Assembly (NCBI RefSeq): GCF_021043375.1
Contig: NZ_JAJNDV010000005.1
Coordinates: 227,434-291,433, forward strand
Length of the DNA: 64,000 bases
Origin: Sphingomonas sp. IC-56
GTDB lineage: Bacteria > Pseudomonadota > Alphaproteobacteria > Sphingomonadales > Sphingomonadaceae
Reading direction: 5' to 3'
Shown: one piece after another, positions 34,187 to 43,026 of the stretch
Numbering within the stretch: the stretch's first letter is position 1
Layout: every line of letters starts with the position of its first letter
The notes under the pieces: model-generated
The model's database searches: none
What the model saw: only the letters and a program-made list of their open reading frames with translations
Told to the model about the DNA's origin: nothing
Position numbers and translations under genes: made by a program

Positions 34187-35521
34187 TCAGATCGCAGGCG
34201 AGACGGCGATGCCGGCTTCGATGAACGTCCGCAGCTTGTTGCGCATGGTGCGCACCGAGATGCCAAGGATGTTCGAAGCCGAGGTGCGGTTGCCCTGGCA
34301 GCGCTCCAGCGTGTGGAGGATGAGCTCGCGCTCGACCTCTTCGACGGTGCGGCCGACCAGGCTTTCGATCTGGAAGCGGCTTTGCTCGCTCTGCTCGAGG
34401 TCGATCAGGCGGCTGCCGTCGGAAAGGACGAAGTCGCCTGCGTCGATCTCGGGGCCCGCGGCGAGCAGAACGGCGCGGTGGACGCAATCCTCGAGCTCGC
34501 GAATGTTGCCGGGCCAGGGGTAGCTGGCGAGCAGCGCGAGGGCAGCGGCGCTGAACGGGCGGACGAGCACGCCGTCATTGTGGGCGAGCCGTTCGGCAAG
34601 GTGCTTGGCGAGCTGGATCACGTCGTCACCGCGTTCGCGCAGCGACGGTACCGCGACGCGGACCAGCCCCAAGCGAACCAGCAGGTCGGCGCGGAAGCTG
34701 CCGCCCTCGACTGCGCCTTCCAGGTCCATGCTGGTGGTGGCGATCAGGCGGGCGCGAAAGGGCACCGGCTCGGTGCCGCCGACACGGGTGAAGCGGCCTT
34801 CGATCATCGCGGCGAGCAGGCGGGCCTGGGTGGTGGGGGCGAGTGCGCCCACTTCGCGCAGGATGATGCTGCCGGTGCCGGCCTGCTCCAGGCGGCCGAT
34901 GCGGCGCGCGGCGGCAGCGGGGAAGGCGCCGGCTTCGTGGCCGAACAGATCGGATTCCAGCACTTCGGCGGCGACGCCGGCGCACTCGGCGACCAGCAGC
35001 GGATCGCCGCGACCCGAGGCCTCGTGGATGGCGCGCGCCATGGTTTCCTTGCCGCTGCCCTTTTCGCCGGTGACCAGCACGGGAGCGCCGGTCGGGGCGA
35101 CCGCGCTGGCGAGTGCCATGGCGCGGGCGACGGCGGGATGGTCGCCGATGCTGCTGGTGGGCTTGCGCTCCACCACCGAGGCGATGGCGGCGGCGATCAG
35201 GTCACGCTGCGGGGGCAGGGGAACATAGTCGCGGGCGCCGGCGCGGATCGCGGCGACGGCACGCTCGGCCGGCGCTTCGATCCCGCAGGCCAGGACCGGC
35301 ACCGGGAAACGCTCGGCGCGCAGGCGGGCCATGAAGCCGGGCACGTCGGTTTCGACATCGATCATGACCAGGTCGGCGCCCTCGGCACGGAGAAGCTCCA
35401 GCGCCTGGTCGGCCGTGTCGGCCATGGTCACGTCAGCGCCCGAGCCGCGCGCGAGTTCTGCGGCAAGGCGGAACTCGCTGCCGGGTACGCCAACCAACAA
35501 CATGCGGATGGTGGGCATCAA
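34187..35521 (-). CDS. flbD: FlbD-family NtrC-type flagellar regulator with degenerate GAFTGA loop and Walker B
   Basis: 444 residues. A receiver-like domain (1-110) keeps Asp55 but lacks the conserved Lys (VPLPPQ). The AAA+ domain has Walker A GEKGSGKE (152-159) and the FRADLLVRL arginine-finger region. The GAFTGA loop that contacts sigma-54 reads GAFPAA (198-203), and the Walker B Asp is Arg222 (IILREVG). A Fis-type HTH ends the protein (NRTSASNILGISVRTMRNKLR). It overlaps fliN by 4 bp. In Caulobacter FlbD activates sigma-54 class III/IV genes and represses class II; this protein should not be able to open sigma-54 promoters in the usual way. A DNA-binding role at sigma-70-type promoters is inferred. 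Confidence 0.85.
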   Translation of the reverse strand: MMPTIRMLLVGVPGSEFRLAAELARGSGADVTMADTADQALELLRAEGADLVMIDVETDVPGFMARLRAERFPVPVLACGIEAPAERAVAAIRAGARDYVPLPPQRDLIAAAIASVVERKPTSSIGDHPAVARAMALASAVAPTGAPVLVTGEKGSGKETMARAIHEASGRGDPLLVAECAGVAAEVLESDLFGHEAGAFPAAAARRIGRLEQAGTGSIILREVGALAPTTQARLLAAMIEGRFTRVGGTEPVPFRARLIATTSMDLEGAVEGGSFRADLLVRLGLVRVAVPSLRERGDDVIQLAKHLAERLAHNDGVLVRPFSAAALALLASYPWPGNIRELEDCVHRAVLLAAGPEIDAGDFVLSDGSRLIDLEQSEQSRFQIESLVGRTVEEVERELILHTLERCQGNRTSASNILGISVRTMRNKLRTFIEAGIAVSPAI

Positions 35522-35868
35522 CGGTCCTGCCGCACGATTTCGGTGAGGGTCACGCCAAGCGCGTTGTCGATCAGCACGACTTCGCCGCGGGCGATCAGGC
35601 GATCGTTGACGAAGATGTCGACGGGCTCACCGACGCGGCGGTCGAGTTCGACCACGGTGCCCGAGCCGAGCTGGAGCAGCTCACCAACGGGCATGCGGGC
35701 GCGGCCGAGCACGGCCTGGACCTTTACCGGGACGTCGTGGACCGCTTCCAAGGCTTCGACGCCCTGCGCTGCGGGGTTCTCGGCGTGGTTGCCGGCGAAA
35801 TCCTCGAACACGGGACCGGCCGAGTCCGAAGCATCGCTGGGGATGATGTCGTGGGGTTCGATGTTCAT
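35518..35868 (-). CDS. fliN: Flagellar motor switch protein FliN
   Basis: 116 residues from the ATG at 35868 (AAGGA seven bases upstream; an in-frame ATG at 35886 overlaps the fliF stop). The SpoA domain is clear: VHDVPVKVQAVLGRARMPVGELLQLGSGTVVELDRRVGEPVDIFVNDRLIARGEVV (key VPV.V...LG...M.....L.LG). It forms the base of the C-ring with FliM. It lies between fliF and flbD. A second, shorter FliN-like gene is at 48766. Confidence 0.92.
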   Translation of the reverse strand: MNIEPHDIIPSDASDSAGPVFEDFAGNHAENPAAQGVEALEAVHDVPVKVQAVLGRARMPVGELLQLGSGTVVELDRRVGEPVDIFVNDRLIARGEVVLIDNALGVTLTEIVRQDR

Positions 35869-35878
35869 GGCCATGTCC

Positions 35879-37501
35879 TTATGCATTCATCCACTGGCGG
35901 ATCACGGAAGCCGCCTCGGGCGGGCTTGCAGTGATGGCTTCGCCGATGCGCTTGAGCGCGGAGAGTTTGATCCGCCCGTCCACCTGGGCGAGGGCGATTT
36001 CCTGATCGAGGAGCGGCTGCTGCTCGCTGCCGAGCGCTTCGAGCTGCTTCATGGCGTCGGCGTCGCCATCGGCGGCACGTTCGGCCAAAGCCAGCATCTC
36101 GGGCGACTGGGCGGACAGCTGACCGCCATCGGCAGCGCCGGCAAGCGCAGGCAGCTCGGGCTGAGCAACGGCCTTGGGCTTGAGCATGCGGATCGCCATC
36201 AGGCCAACCGCGCCGATCACGATGATCTGCAGCAGGGTCCAGATCTTGTCCATCGGCAGGTTGGCGAAGAAGCCGGTGTCCTTGTCGGCCAGGCTGTCGT
36301 CGCCGGTGAAGCGCATGCTTTCGACCACCACGCTGTCGCCGCGCTCTGCGTCCATGCCGACCGCGTTCTCGACCAGACGCTGGAGACGCTGCATCTGCGG
36401 CTGGGGCAGGCCCTTTTCGCCGCCATCGACCATCACGGCGACCGTGAGGCGCGTGACCTTGCCGGGGGTGCGCAGCGTGACCGTCTTGGTCGAGCTGTTG
36501 TCGTAGGTGGTGTCTTCGGAATTCTGGTTCGAGCGCGACTGCTTGGACGAGCCGGGACCATTGTTGGCCTGGCCCTGCGCCTCGGGCAGCTGGGCGCCGA
36601 CCGTGGCGAGCCCGGGAGCCGCGTCGTTCTCCTGGTTCTGGTCGCCGGTTTCGACAGTGACCTGGCGCGAGATCACCTGCTTGTCGGGATCGAACACGTT
36701 CGATTCTTCGCGGGTCTGGTCACGGTCGATCTGAGCCGACACTTCGGCGCGGACCTTGCCCTGGCCGACGATCGGTTCGAGCAGCGATTCCACTTCCTGG
36801 CGCAGCTTGGTCTCGACGGCGGCCTGGCGCTCGTCGGCGTCGCCGGCACCAGCGGTGCTTGCGTCGCCGGCGCGGGCGAGCAGGGCGCCGGTCTGGTCGA
36901 CCACCGACACGGCCTCCGGCGAAAGCTCGGGGACCGAAGAGGAGACGAGGTAGCGGATCGAGGCGACGCTCTCGGACGAGAGGTGGCCCTTGGTCTTCAC
37001 CGTCACCGCAGCGGTCGCCTTGCGGCTTTCGTTCGCGAACATCGCACGCTCAGGCATGACGATGTGCACGCGCGCGGCGCTGACATCCTGAATGGTCTGG
37101 ATCGACTTGGCGAGCTCGCCTTCGACGGCGCGGGTCTCGTTCATCTTGGCGCGGCTGGCGGAAACGCCGAAGGGCTGTTCCTCGTCGAGGACCTCATAGC
37201 CGATCTTGCCGCCCAGCTTCTCGCCGGCCATGCTCATGCGCAGCTCAGCCAGCTTGTCCTGCGGCGCCATGATGGAGGTGCCGTCGGCGGAGAGCGTGTA
37301 TTCCACGTTCTGTGCCTTGAGCTTCTCGGTGATGGTCGCCGCCGCCGATGGATCGAGGTCGGTGTAGAGATAGCCGAGCTGCGGAGCCGAGCCGCGGGTG
37401 GCCATGAAGGTCAGGGCGGCGAGCAGCGCGAGCGCGACGCCTCCCATGATCATCAGCCGCTGCGGGCCAATCTGCCCGACTAGTTTCTTGATCGCTTCCA
37501 A
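35879..37501 (-). CDS. fliF: MS-ring protein FliF
   Basis: 540 residues. An N-terminal membrane helix (MIMGGVALALLAALTFMA), ring-building motifs (EGELAKSIQTIQDVSAARVHIVMPE), a second membrane helix (LLQIIVIGAVGLMAIRML, about 430) and the C-terminal FliG-binding tail (IKLSALKRIGEAITASPPEAASVIRQWMN, ending in the usual LR.W). It is the first gene of fliF-fliN-flbD, with two palindromes and CTATAAG upstream. Confidence 0.96.
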   Translation of the reverse strand: MEAIKKLVGQIGPQRLMIMGGVALALLAALTFMATRGSAPQLGYLYTDLDPSAAATITEKLKAQNVEYTLSADGTSIMAPQDKLAELRMSMAGEKLGGKIGYEVLDEEQPFGVSASRAKMNETRAVEGELAKSIQTIQDVSAARVHIVMPERAMFANESRKATAAVTVKTKGHLSSESVASIRYLVSSSVPELSPEAVSVVDQTGALLARAGDASTAGAGDADERQAAVETKLRQEVESLLEPIVGQGKVRAEVSAQIDRDQTREESNVFDPDKQVISRQVTVETGDQNQENDAAPGLATVGAQLPEAQGQANNGPGSSKQSRSNQNSEDTTYDNSSTKTVTLRTPGKVTRLTVAVMVDGGEKGLPQPQMQRLQRLVENAVGMDAERGDSVVVESMRFTGDDSLADKDTGFFANLPMDKIWTLLQIIVIGAVGLMAIRMLKPKAVAQPELPALAGAADGGQLSAQSPEMLALAERAADGDADAMKQLEALGSEQQPLLDQEIALAQVDGRIKLSALKRIGEAITASPPEAASVIRQWMNA

Positions 37502-37548
37502 AACCGCCCCGCCAAGTGGACCGTGGGGCGGAAATGCCCCTCGACTAA

Positions 37549-37555
37549 CTTATAG
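37549..37555 (-). promoter_or_regulatory. CTATAAG element of fliF-fliN-flbD
   Basis: About 48 bp before the fliF start. Upstream are two palindromes, at 13 bp and about 30 bp. Confidence 0.6.
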
Positions 37556-37568
37556 GAGGGTGGCGGGC

Positions 37569-37581
37569 GGCAGATTGTGCC
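37569..37581. promoter_or_regulatory. GGCAGATTGTGCC palindrome, proximal site of fliF
   Basis: GGCA-N5-TGCC dyad ending 13 bp from the CTATAAG; on the minus strand followed by GCC as at the flbT and fliN2 sites. Confidence 0.55.
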
Positions 37582-37585
37582 GGGT

Positions 37586-37599
37586 GGGAATTTTTTGCC
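37586..37599. promoter_or_regulatory. GGGAATTTTTTGCC degraded palindrome, distal site of fliF
   Basis: On the minus strand CTAGGCAAAAAATTCCC, matching the CTAGGCAAA left half of the 48693-48708 site, about 30 bp from the CTATAAG. Confidence 0.45.
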
Positions 37600-37639
37600 T
37601 AGTGAAGATACGTAGGGCGTTCTTCACATTTGCGCCGGG

Positions 37640-37695
37640 CACGAAAAGGGCCACTCAGCCAAGCGCTTAGGCGCGTGGCGGTGGCCCTTTTCGTG
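37640..37695 (-). terminator. Terminator after fliG-fliH
   Basis: CACGAAAAGGGCCAC (37640-37653) pairs with GTGGCCCTTTTCGTG (37681-37695) across a 26-base loop that itself contains short GCGC pairings. A/T tracts lie within the stem, so it could also end in the other direction. Confidence 0.75.
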
Positions 37696-37708
37696 TCCTT
37701 GCGGGCGA

Positions 37709-38380
37709 TCAGTTGATCGCGTCTGCTGCGCTGGGAAGCAGGGCGGCGAGTTCGGATTGGATGGCCTGCCGGCGTGCGCCGGCGTCGAGCGAGAGGCCGC
37801 CTTGGTCCCAGCCGATCATCGCGTCGCCGGGCGAGAGTGTGACGTCGCCGATCACCGTAATCGCCAAGCGGCGACGGTCTTTGGACTGGCGGTCGGCGAT
37901 CTTGGCTTCCACGGTTTCGATCAGATCGGGGTGGACGCGGATTTCGAGTTCGGTGCCACGCGCAACGGTGCCCAGCACGCGGCCGATCGCCTGGTCGATG
38001 GTGTCGGCGGGTGCCGCCTCCAGCGCGCGGCCGGCGATCATGTCGGCGGCCGCCAGCGCGATCTCGGCGGCTTCGCCGGTCACGCGTTCGGACACTTCGG
38101 CGAAGCGCTCGTCGAGTGCCTCGATGCCGGCCTGGAGCGCGTCGACCGCGCTGAGCAGTGCAACGTCGCGTTCCGCGCGGGCCTGTTGCAGCCCGGCCTC
38201 AAACCCTTCGGCGCGGGCCAGCGCGATCTGCGCCTCGTGATCGGCCTTCATCAGCGCGATCTCGGCCTTGAGCGCGGTGACCTCCAGATTGAGGTCGGGC
38301 GCGGGCGTGGACTTGCCGTCGTCGGCGCCGATCGAGAAGATGCGGTCGAAGGCGAAGCGCTCGACATTCTGGAAGGTCAT
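37709..38380 (-). CDS. fliH: Export ATPase regulator FliH
   Basis: 223 residues. The central helical region contains the FliH-type repeat (AEGFEAGLQQARAERDVALLSAV), and the C-terminal V-ATPase-E-like domain is seen in VHPDLIETVEAKIADRQ and GDAMIGWDQGGLSLDAGARRQAI. It holds FliI at the C-ring through FliN. It lies 12 bp after fliG. Confidence 0.88.
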   Translation of the reverse strand: MTFQNVERFAFDRIFSIGADDGKSTPAPDLNLEVTALKAEIALMKADHEAQIALARAEGFEAGLQQARAERDVALLSAVDALQAGIEALDERFAEVSERVTGEAAEIALAAADMIAGRALEAAPADTIDQAIGRVLGTVARGTELEIRVHPDLIETVEAKIADRQSKDRRRLAITVIGDVTLSPGDAMIGWDQGGLSLDAGARRQAIQSELAALLPSAADAIN

Positions 38381-38392
38381 GGGCGCCGTTCC

Positions 38393-39427
38393 TTAGATGA
38401 TCATCGCGTCGTCGGACTTGGGATCGACCAGCAGGATCTCGCCCCGGTCGGCCAGGCTCTTGGCCAGGCGGACGAGGGCGGACTGGGCTTCCTCGCAGTC
38501 GCGGGCGCGGACCGGACCCATCGCGGTCATGTCCTCGCGCATCAGCTTGGCCGCACGCTCGGTCATCGCGCCGAAGAACAGCTGCTTGAGATTTTCCGGC
38601 GCGCCCTTCAGAGCCAGCGCCATTTCGCGCTTGTCGGCGTTGCGCACGATCACCGAGACCGCGGTCGGCAGCAGGCCACCCAGATCCTCGAAGGTGAACA
38701 TCAGTGCGCGGATACGCTCGGCGCTTTCGGGCGCCTTGTTGTCCAGCGCAGTGAGCATCGCTTCCTCGGTCGAGCGGTCGAGCGAGTTGAACAGCTCGGC
38801 CATCGCCTCGTGCGGATCGCGCTTTTGCGAACGCGACAGGTTGGTCATGAACTCGCTCTTGAGCGTCTGTTCGACCTGGTTGATCACATCCTTCTGGACG
38901 GTCTCCATGCGCAGCATGCGCATGATGACGTCGACGGAGAATTCGCGCGGCAGTTCAGCCAGCACGCGCGCGGCATGGTCCGGGCGCAGCTTGGAGAGGA
39001 TGACGGCGACGGTCTGGGGATATTCGTGCTTGAGGGCGCCTGCGAGGACGCTTTCGCTGACGTTGGACAGCTTGTCCCACATGGTGCGGCCCGAAGGACC
39101 ACGAATGTCCTCCATGATCTCGCGGACCTTGTCGTTGGGCAGGATGCCGCCGAGCAGGCGTTCGGTTGTCTCGTAGCTGCCGTGCATCGAGGCCATCGAC
39201 GCGACTTCGCCGGTGAACTGGATCAGCAGGTGCTCGACCACCGTCGACGGCACGCGGCCAAGGCCGGCAATGTTGGAGGAAAGCTCCTTGATTTCCTCGG
39301 TCGACAGCTGCTCCCAGATGGGGGCGCCATGTTCCTTGCCAAGGGCAAGCATCAGCGCAGCCGCGCGCTGGGGGCCGCTGAAGCGCTTGAGTTCGGGCGG
39401 TTCGGCAATCGGCGCCATCAGGCTCAT
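38393..39427 (-). CDS. fliG: Flagellar motor switch protein FliG
   Basis: 344 residues with all three FliG domains: RFSGPQRAAALMLALGKEHGAPIWEQLS (N), the middle EHPQT-type motif as EYPQTVAVILSKLRPDHAARVLAELP, and the C-terminal charged torque helix (AAKLMREDMTAMGPVRARDCEEAQSALV) ending VDPKSDDAMII. It couples the stator to the C-ring. GAGGG lies about ten bases before the ATG. Confidence 0.96.
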   Translation of the reverse strand: MSLMAPIAEPPELKRFSGPQRAAALMLALGKEHGAPIWEQLSTEEIKELSSNIAGLGRVPSTVVEHLLIQFTGEVASMASMHGSYETTERLLGGILPNDKVREIMEDIRGPSGRTMWDKLSNVSESVLAGALKHEYPQTVAVILSKLRPDHAARVLAELPREFSVDVIMRMLRMETVQKDVINQVEQTLKSEFMTNLSRSQKRDPHEAMAELFNSLDRSTEEAMLTALDNKAPESAERIRALMFTFEDLGGLLPTAVSVIVRNADKREMALALKGAPENLKQLFFGAMTERAAKLMREDMTAMGPVRARDCEEAQSALVRLAKSLADRGEILLVDPKSDDAMII

Positions 39428-39488
39428 TCTCAGGGACCCTCACGGAAATTTAATGGTCGTAGCCGCACACGGCGAGCCACGCGTCCCT

Positions 39489-39497
39489 CTATTATAG
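39489..39497. promoter_or_regulatory. Symmetric CTATTATAG core between fliG and the FlaEY-like gene
   Basis: CTATAAT on the minus strand for fliG (about 63 bp before its start) and CTATTAT on the plus strand about 28 bp before the FlaEY-like ATG. Confidence 0.55.
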
Positions 39498-39523
39498 GAG
39501 GGTGATGGTGAGGTGCGGTCGCG

Positions 39524-42304
39524 ATGACGGTTAATTTATCGGGAAGTCTGGTTGGGTTGAGCATGCTCACCGGCACCAACTCGTTCGGCACCTTTTCGCC
39601 CGTTACGTTCGAGAGCAAGGCCGTTCGGACCGCCAAGGCGGCGTTCAGCCTGGAAACCGCCACGCCCCCGTGGAAGGATGCTGGGAGTGGCAAGTCGGCC
39701 TCGGCCCAGCTCAGTGCGATCCTGGCTTCCAGCAGCGTAATCGAGAAGTCGGTCGCCGACAGTTTCGGTACGCTGCTGAGCGACGACGTCGCGACCAGCT
39801 TCACGGCCTACAAGGCACTGGACAAGTTGCGCGTGCTTGCCGAGGCGGCGACCACCAAGACTGCATCCGACGCGCTGCGCGCGCAGTATCAAAAGGCATT
39901 CGGCAAGGGCCTCGCCGACCTTCAGGGTTTCCTTGCTAGTGCGCCATCGGACGATGTGAACCTGGCGTTCGGCAACAGCAGCACCACCGTCAGTTCGACC
40001 AAGGTTGCGACGCCACAATCCTATGCGACGCCAGGCAAGGGCATCGTCAAGCAGCGCTCCGACGCCGTTCCGGGCATGACCGGACAAGAGCAGTTCAAGA
40101 TCACCATCGCGCGAGGCACGCAGAACGAGACCTTCACGGTCGACCTGTCGCAGGGCACACAGCCGCCCACGATCAACTCGGTCGTCAACCAGTTGAACGC
40201 CGCGGTCACCGCGTCGCTGGCCTACAATCCCGACGGGACCCCCATGACCGAGGCGGACGGCACGCCTGAGACCCGCTGGTCCGCGCGGTTCGAAGTCACC
40301 AAGGGAAGTGACGGCAAGTTCGGCATCACCCTCAACACCCCGCTCAGCACCGAAAAGGTGAGCATGGAGCAAGTGGGGGCGAAGGACTCGATCGTCGTGG
40401 CGACGGGGCAAACGCCGCTGGATGCGCCCACGTCGACGCGCGTGTTCCGCCTGAACGATCCCGCGGGTGGGGCGACCCAGGTCGCGATGGGCAACATCGC
40501 CGCGCTCGATCGCCAGGCGACTGCGCAGAACGAGCTTGCCGGCAAGACCACCAGCACCACCACGGCGACCAAGGACCCGACGACCGGAAAGGTGACCACC
40601 ACCGTCACCAAGTCGAGCAACGCTTATGCCGATACCGATGCCGCGGCGGTCGCGACCGACGGCGAAGGCAACAGCTATGTCGTGGGCACGACCAGCGGGG
40701 ACATTGGCGCCAATCTGTCGGATGGCGACGACAACCTGTTCCTCACCAAGATGGACAGTCTGGGCAACGTCGTGTGGCAGCGCAGCCTAGGTGCCAGCGG
40801 CTCGTCCACCGGCGCTGCCGTGTCGATCGGCGCCGATGGTAGCATCGTCGTGGCCGGCACCGTGTCGGGCGCGTTCGGTTCGGTCACCGCAGACGGTGGC
40901 GACATGGTCGTTGCTAAGTACACAACGGCCGGGGAAGAGAAATTCTCGACCGTGATCCGGTCTGGCGGTGTCGACACGGCCAAGGCCGTGACCGTGGGTG
41001 CCGATGGCTCGATCTTCGTGGGCGGCCGTTCCGCAGCAAATGACGGCGACGCCTTCGTCGCGCGGATCGGTGCCGATGGAAAGCTGGCAGAGCGCTTCAG
41101 CATCACGGCCGCGGGGTCTGACTCCGTCAATGCGCTCACCGTGGATGCGTCCGGCAACGTGCTGGCCGTGGTCAACCAGAGCGGTACGTCGTCGGTCCTG
41201 AAGTTGCAGGGCAGTTCGCTCTCAACCCAGCTGGGTAGCATCAGCCTTGGCGCTGCCGATGTGCGGGCGATCGCAGTAGCCGACGATGGCTCGATCGCGA
41301 TCGGCGGCGCGACCAGCGTGGCGGTTTCGGGAACGCAGGCGAACGCCAAGAGCGAGGGCCGCGACGGCTTTGTCGCGCGTATCGACGCCGGGCTGAGCGG
41401 CGCGTCGGTCACGTATCTGGGTACCGCCGCCGACGACCAGGTCGACAGCATCGCCTTCATGAACGGCGAGTTGTACGCAGGGGGCCGTACCACCGGCGAA
41501 CTGAGCGGCACGCGCACGGGTCCGACCGATGGCTTCGTCGCCCGTATCGACGTGACGAGCGGCGCCGTGCAGAGCGTCAACCAATTCGGACAGCCGCTGG
41601 TACGTACCGAGCCGGTACGGATCGCGGCCGATCAGGGCGGAGCGGATGCGCTTTCCGCGCTGGGGCTGCGGCGCGGCACGATCAACCAGACCGTGACCGA
41701 GAAGGTCACCTCGCAGACCACACTTCAGAGCGGCGACTTCTTTTCGATACGTGCCGACGATGGAGCCTTGCGCCGAGTGACGATCGAAGCAGGCGACACG
41801 ATGAAGTCGATCGCCACGCGCATGCAGGGCATGATCGGAGCGTCCAAGGCGACGGTCACCACTGTGACCATCAAGGGCATGCAGCAGCTCAAGATCACCA
41901 TGAAGGCCGGTCATGAGCTGGAGCTGATCTCCGGATCCGGCGGCGCCGACGCGTTGCAGAAGCTTGGCATCGAGCCGCAGCGGATCGCGGCGCGGGCAAA
42001 GCTTTCGAGCAACGCGCCCAAGGTGCGCCCTGGCGGCAATTATGGGCTGGGCCTCAACGACGCGCTCAACCTGTCCACCCTCGACAATGCCAAACTCGCT
42101 TTGGGCAAGGTCTCTTCGGCGATCTCGATGAGCCAGACCGCGTATCGTTCGCTGTTCTGGGACGAGGGCAAGACGAAGCTGGTCGACGGCGTCAAGAACA
42201 CCGGCTCCGGCGGCGGCTCCACGGCCCGCGAGAACGCCCAATTAGCAAATTATCAGGCGGCGCTGACCCGCCTGTCCTCCACCCCCACCACGATCGGATT
42301 CTGA
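39524..42304 (+). CDS. FlaEY-like protein with central SBBP beta-propeller
   Basis: 926 residues. The N-terminal part (1-330) is Ser/Thr/Ala-rich and export-substrate-like, with no Sec signal. Residues about 370-680 contain at least six repeats of the type G..DGFVARID..G (for example DNLFLTKMDSLGNVVWQRSLG, DGFVARIDAGLSG, DGFVARIDVTSG), an SBBP-type propeller. The C-terminal helices (LSTLDNAKLALGKVSSAISMSQTAYRSLF) resemble rod/hook-type ends. Size, layout and flagellar setting match Caulobacter FlaEY, which affects filament assembly. It is 4 bp upstream of flgB. Confidence 0.65.
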   Translation: MTVNLSGSLVGLSMLTGTNSFGTFSPVTFESKAVRTAKAAFSLETATPPWKDAGSGKSASAQLSAILASSSVIEKSVADSFGTLLSDDVATSFTAYKALDKLRVLAEAATTKTASDALRAQYQKAFGKGLADLQGFLASAPSDDVNLAFGNSSTTVSSTKVATPQSYATPGKGIVKQRSDAVPGMTGQEQFKITIARGTQNETFTVDLSQGTQPPTINSVVNQLNAAVTASLAYNPDGTPMTEADGTPETRWSARFEVTKGSDGKFGITLNTPLSTEKVSMEQVGAKDSIVVATGQTPLDAPTSTRVFRLNDPAGGATQVAMGNIAALDRQATAQNELAGKTTSTTTATKDPTTGKVTTTVTKSSNAYADTDAAAVATDGEGNSYVVGTTSGDIGANLSDGDDNLFLTKMDSLGNVVWQRSLGASGSSTGAAVSIGADGSIVVAGTVSGAFGSVTADGGDMVVAKYTTAGEEKFSTVIRSGGVDTAKAVTVGADGSIFVGGRSAANDGDAFVARIGADGKLAERFSITAAGSDSVNALTVDASGNVLAVVNQSGTSSVLKLQGSSLSTQLGSISLGAADVRAIAVADDGSIAIGGATSVAVSGTQANAKSEGRDGFVARIDAGLSGASVTYLGTAADDQVDSIAFMNGELYAGGRTTGELSGTRTGPTDGFVARIDVTSGAVQSVNQFGQPLVRTEPVRIAADQGGADALSALGLRRGTINQTVTEKVTSQTTLQSGDFFSIRADDGALRRVTIEAGDTMKSIATRMQGMIGASKATVTTVTIKGMQQLKITMKAGHELELISGSGGADALQKLGIEPQRIAARAKLSSNAPKVRPGGNYGLGLNDALNLSTLDNAKLALGKVSSAISMSQTAYRSLFWDEGKTKLVDGVKNTGSGGGSTARENAQLANYQAALTRLSSTPTTIGF

Positions 42305-42308
42305 GCGT

Positions 42309-42710
42309 ATGAACACGCCTCCCATCCTTGATGGCATTCGCACCCGCATGCAGAACCTGTCGGATCGCCAGCGGGTGATCGCGACCAACATCGCGAACAG
42401 CGAAACGCCGGGCTACAAGGCGCGCGAAGTCGAGCAGCCGAGCTTTGCCGGCCTCGTCGGCGGCAGCGGCATGATCCAGAAGCCCAAGGTCGAGCTGACC
42501 GGGCGGATGAAGAGCCTGGGCGCGGTGCAGCCGGTCAATGCCGGCGTTATCTTCGACAAGGACATCAGCGAGACCAAGCCGGATGGCAACAACGTCACGC
42601 TGGAAGACCAGCTGCTCAAGATGGGCGAGGTCCAGGCGGATTTCACCGCGATGACCAACCTGTACCGCAAGCAGATGCAGATGATGAAGTCGGCGATCGG
42701 CCGCAGCTAA
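42309..42710 (+). CDS. flgB: Proximal rod protein FlgB
   Basis: 133 residues with the rod motif RQRVIATNIANSETPGYKAREV and the C-terminal helix ADFTAMTNLYRKQMQMMKSAI. Small size is normal. Unusually it is not next to flgC, which lies 5.5 kb away on the other strand; here it follows the FlaEY-like gene. Terminator-like hairpins follow. Confidence 0.93.
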   Translation: MNTPPILDGIRTRMQNLSDRQRVIATNIANSETPGYKAREVEQPSFAGLVGGSGMIQKPKVELTGRMKSLGAVQPVNAGVIFDKDISETKPDGNNVTLEDQLLKMGEVQADFTAMTNLYRKQMQMMKSAIGRS

Positions 42711-42839
42711 GGCCGACCGAGCGCTGGCACGGGTCTGGCCCGTTCTGGGACCAGTCAGGGAAAGTGCGTAGTTCCTCAAACGGCGCTGTGCACCCACATG
42801 GGTTGCAGAGCCCCGAGGGTCGCACTTACGGGACTTCGG

Positions 42840-42875
42840 CCGGGCGGCCGATCCCTCTTTGCCGCCCGGTCTTTC
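42840..42875 (+). terminator. Weak terminator downstream of flgB
   Basis: CCGGGCGGC pairs with GCCGCCCGG across a 12-base loop, followed by TCTTTCC. A smaller ACGGG/CCCGT hairpin lies closer to flgB (about 42737-42751). The rest of 42711-43026 holds only repeat A and no gene that I can support. Confidence 0.5.
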
Positions 42876-42972
42876 CGGGGGGCTGGGGCCGCCGCCCCTA
42901 CCAAACATTCAAATCTACGATCTGCATGCTTCTCGATGAAGTCTAGGGTTCAACCCCTCTTGTCCGACTGCG

Positions 42973-43005
42973 TTGCAGCTGGGCCCCGGCCTTCGCCGGG
43001 GAACT
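42973..43005 (+). repeat. GC-rich dispersed repeat, copy A
   Basis: A 33-bp sequence containing GGCCCCGGCCTTCGCCGGGG. The same 33 bp occurs at 45536-45568, and its reverse complement (one mismatch) at 45468-45493. A REP-like palindromic intergenic repeat. Confidence 0.8.
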
Positions 43006-43026
43006 TGTGGGTCTTCAGCACACATG

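Noticed and set aside
34313..37483. A 1056-codon plus-strand open frame opposite flbD-fliN-fliF
   Set aside because: It is antisense to three well-recognised genes; long antisense frames are expected at this GC content and codon bias. Its translation is Gly/Asp/His/Arg-rich with no domain.
37757..39505. A 582-codon plus-strand open frame opposite fliH and fliG
   Set aside because: Antisense to two unmistakable motor genes and rich in His/Gln/Asp shadow composition.
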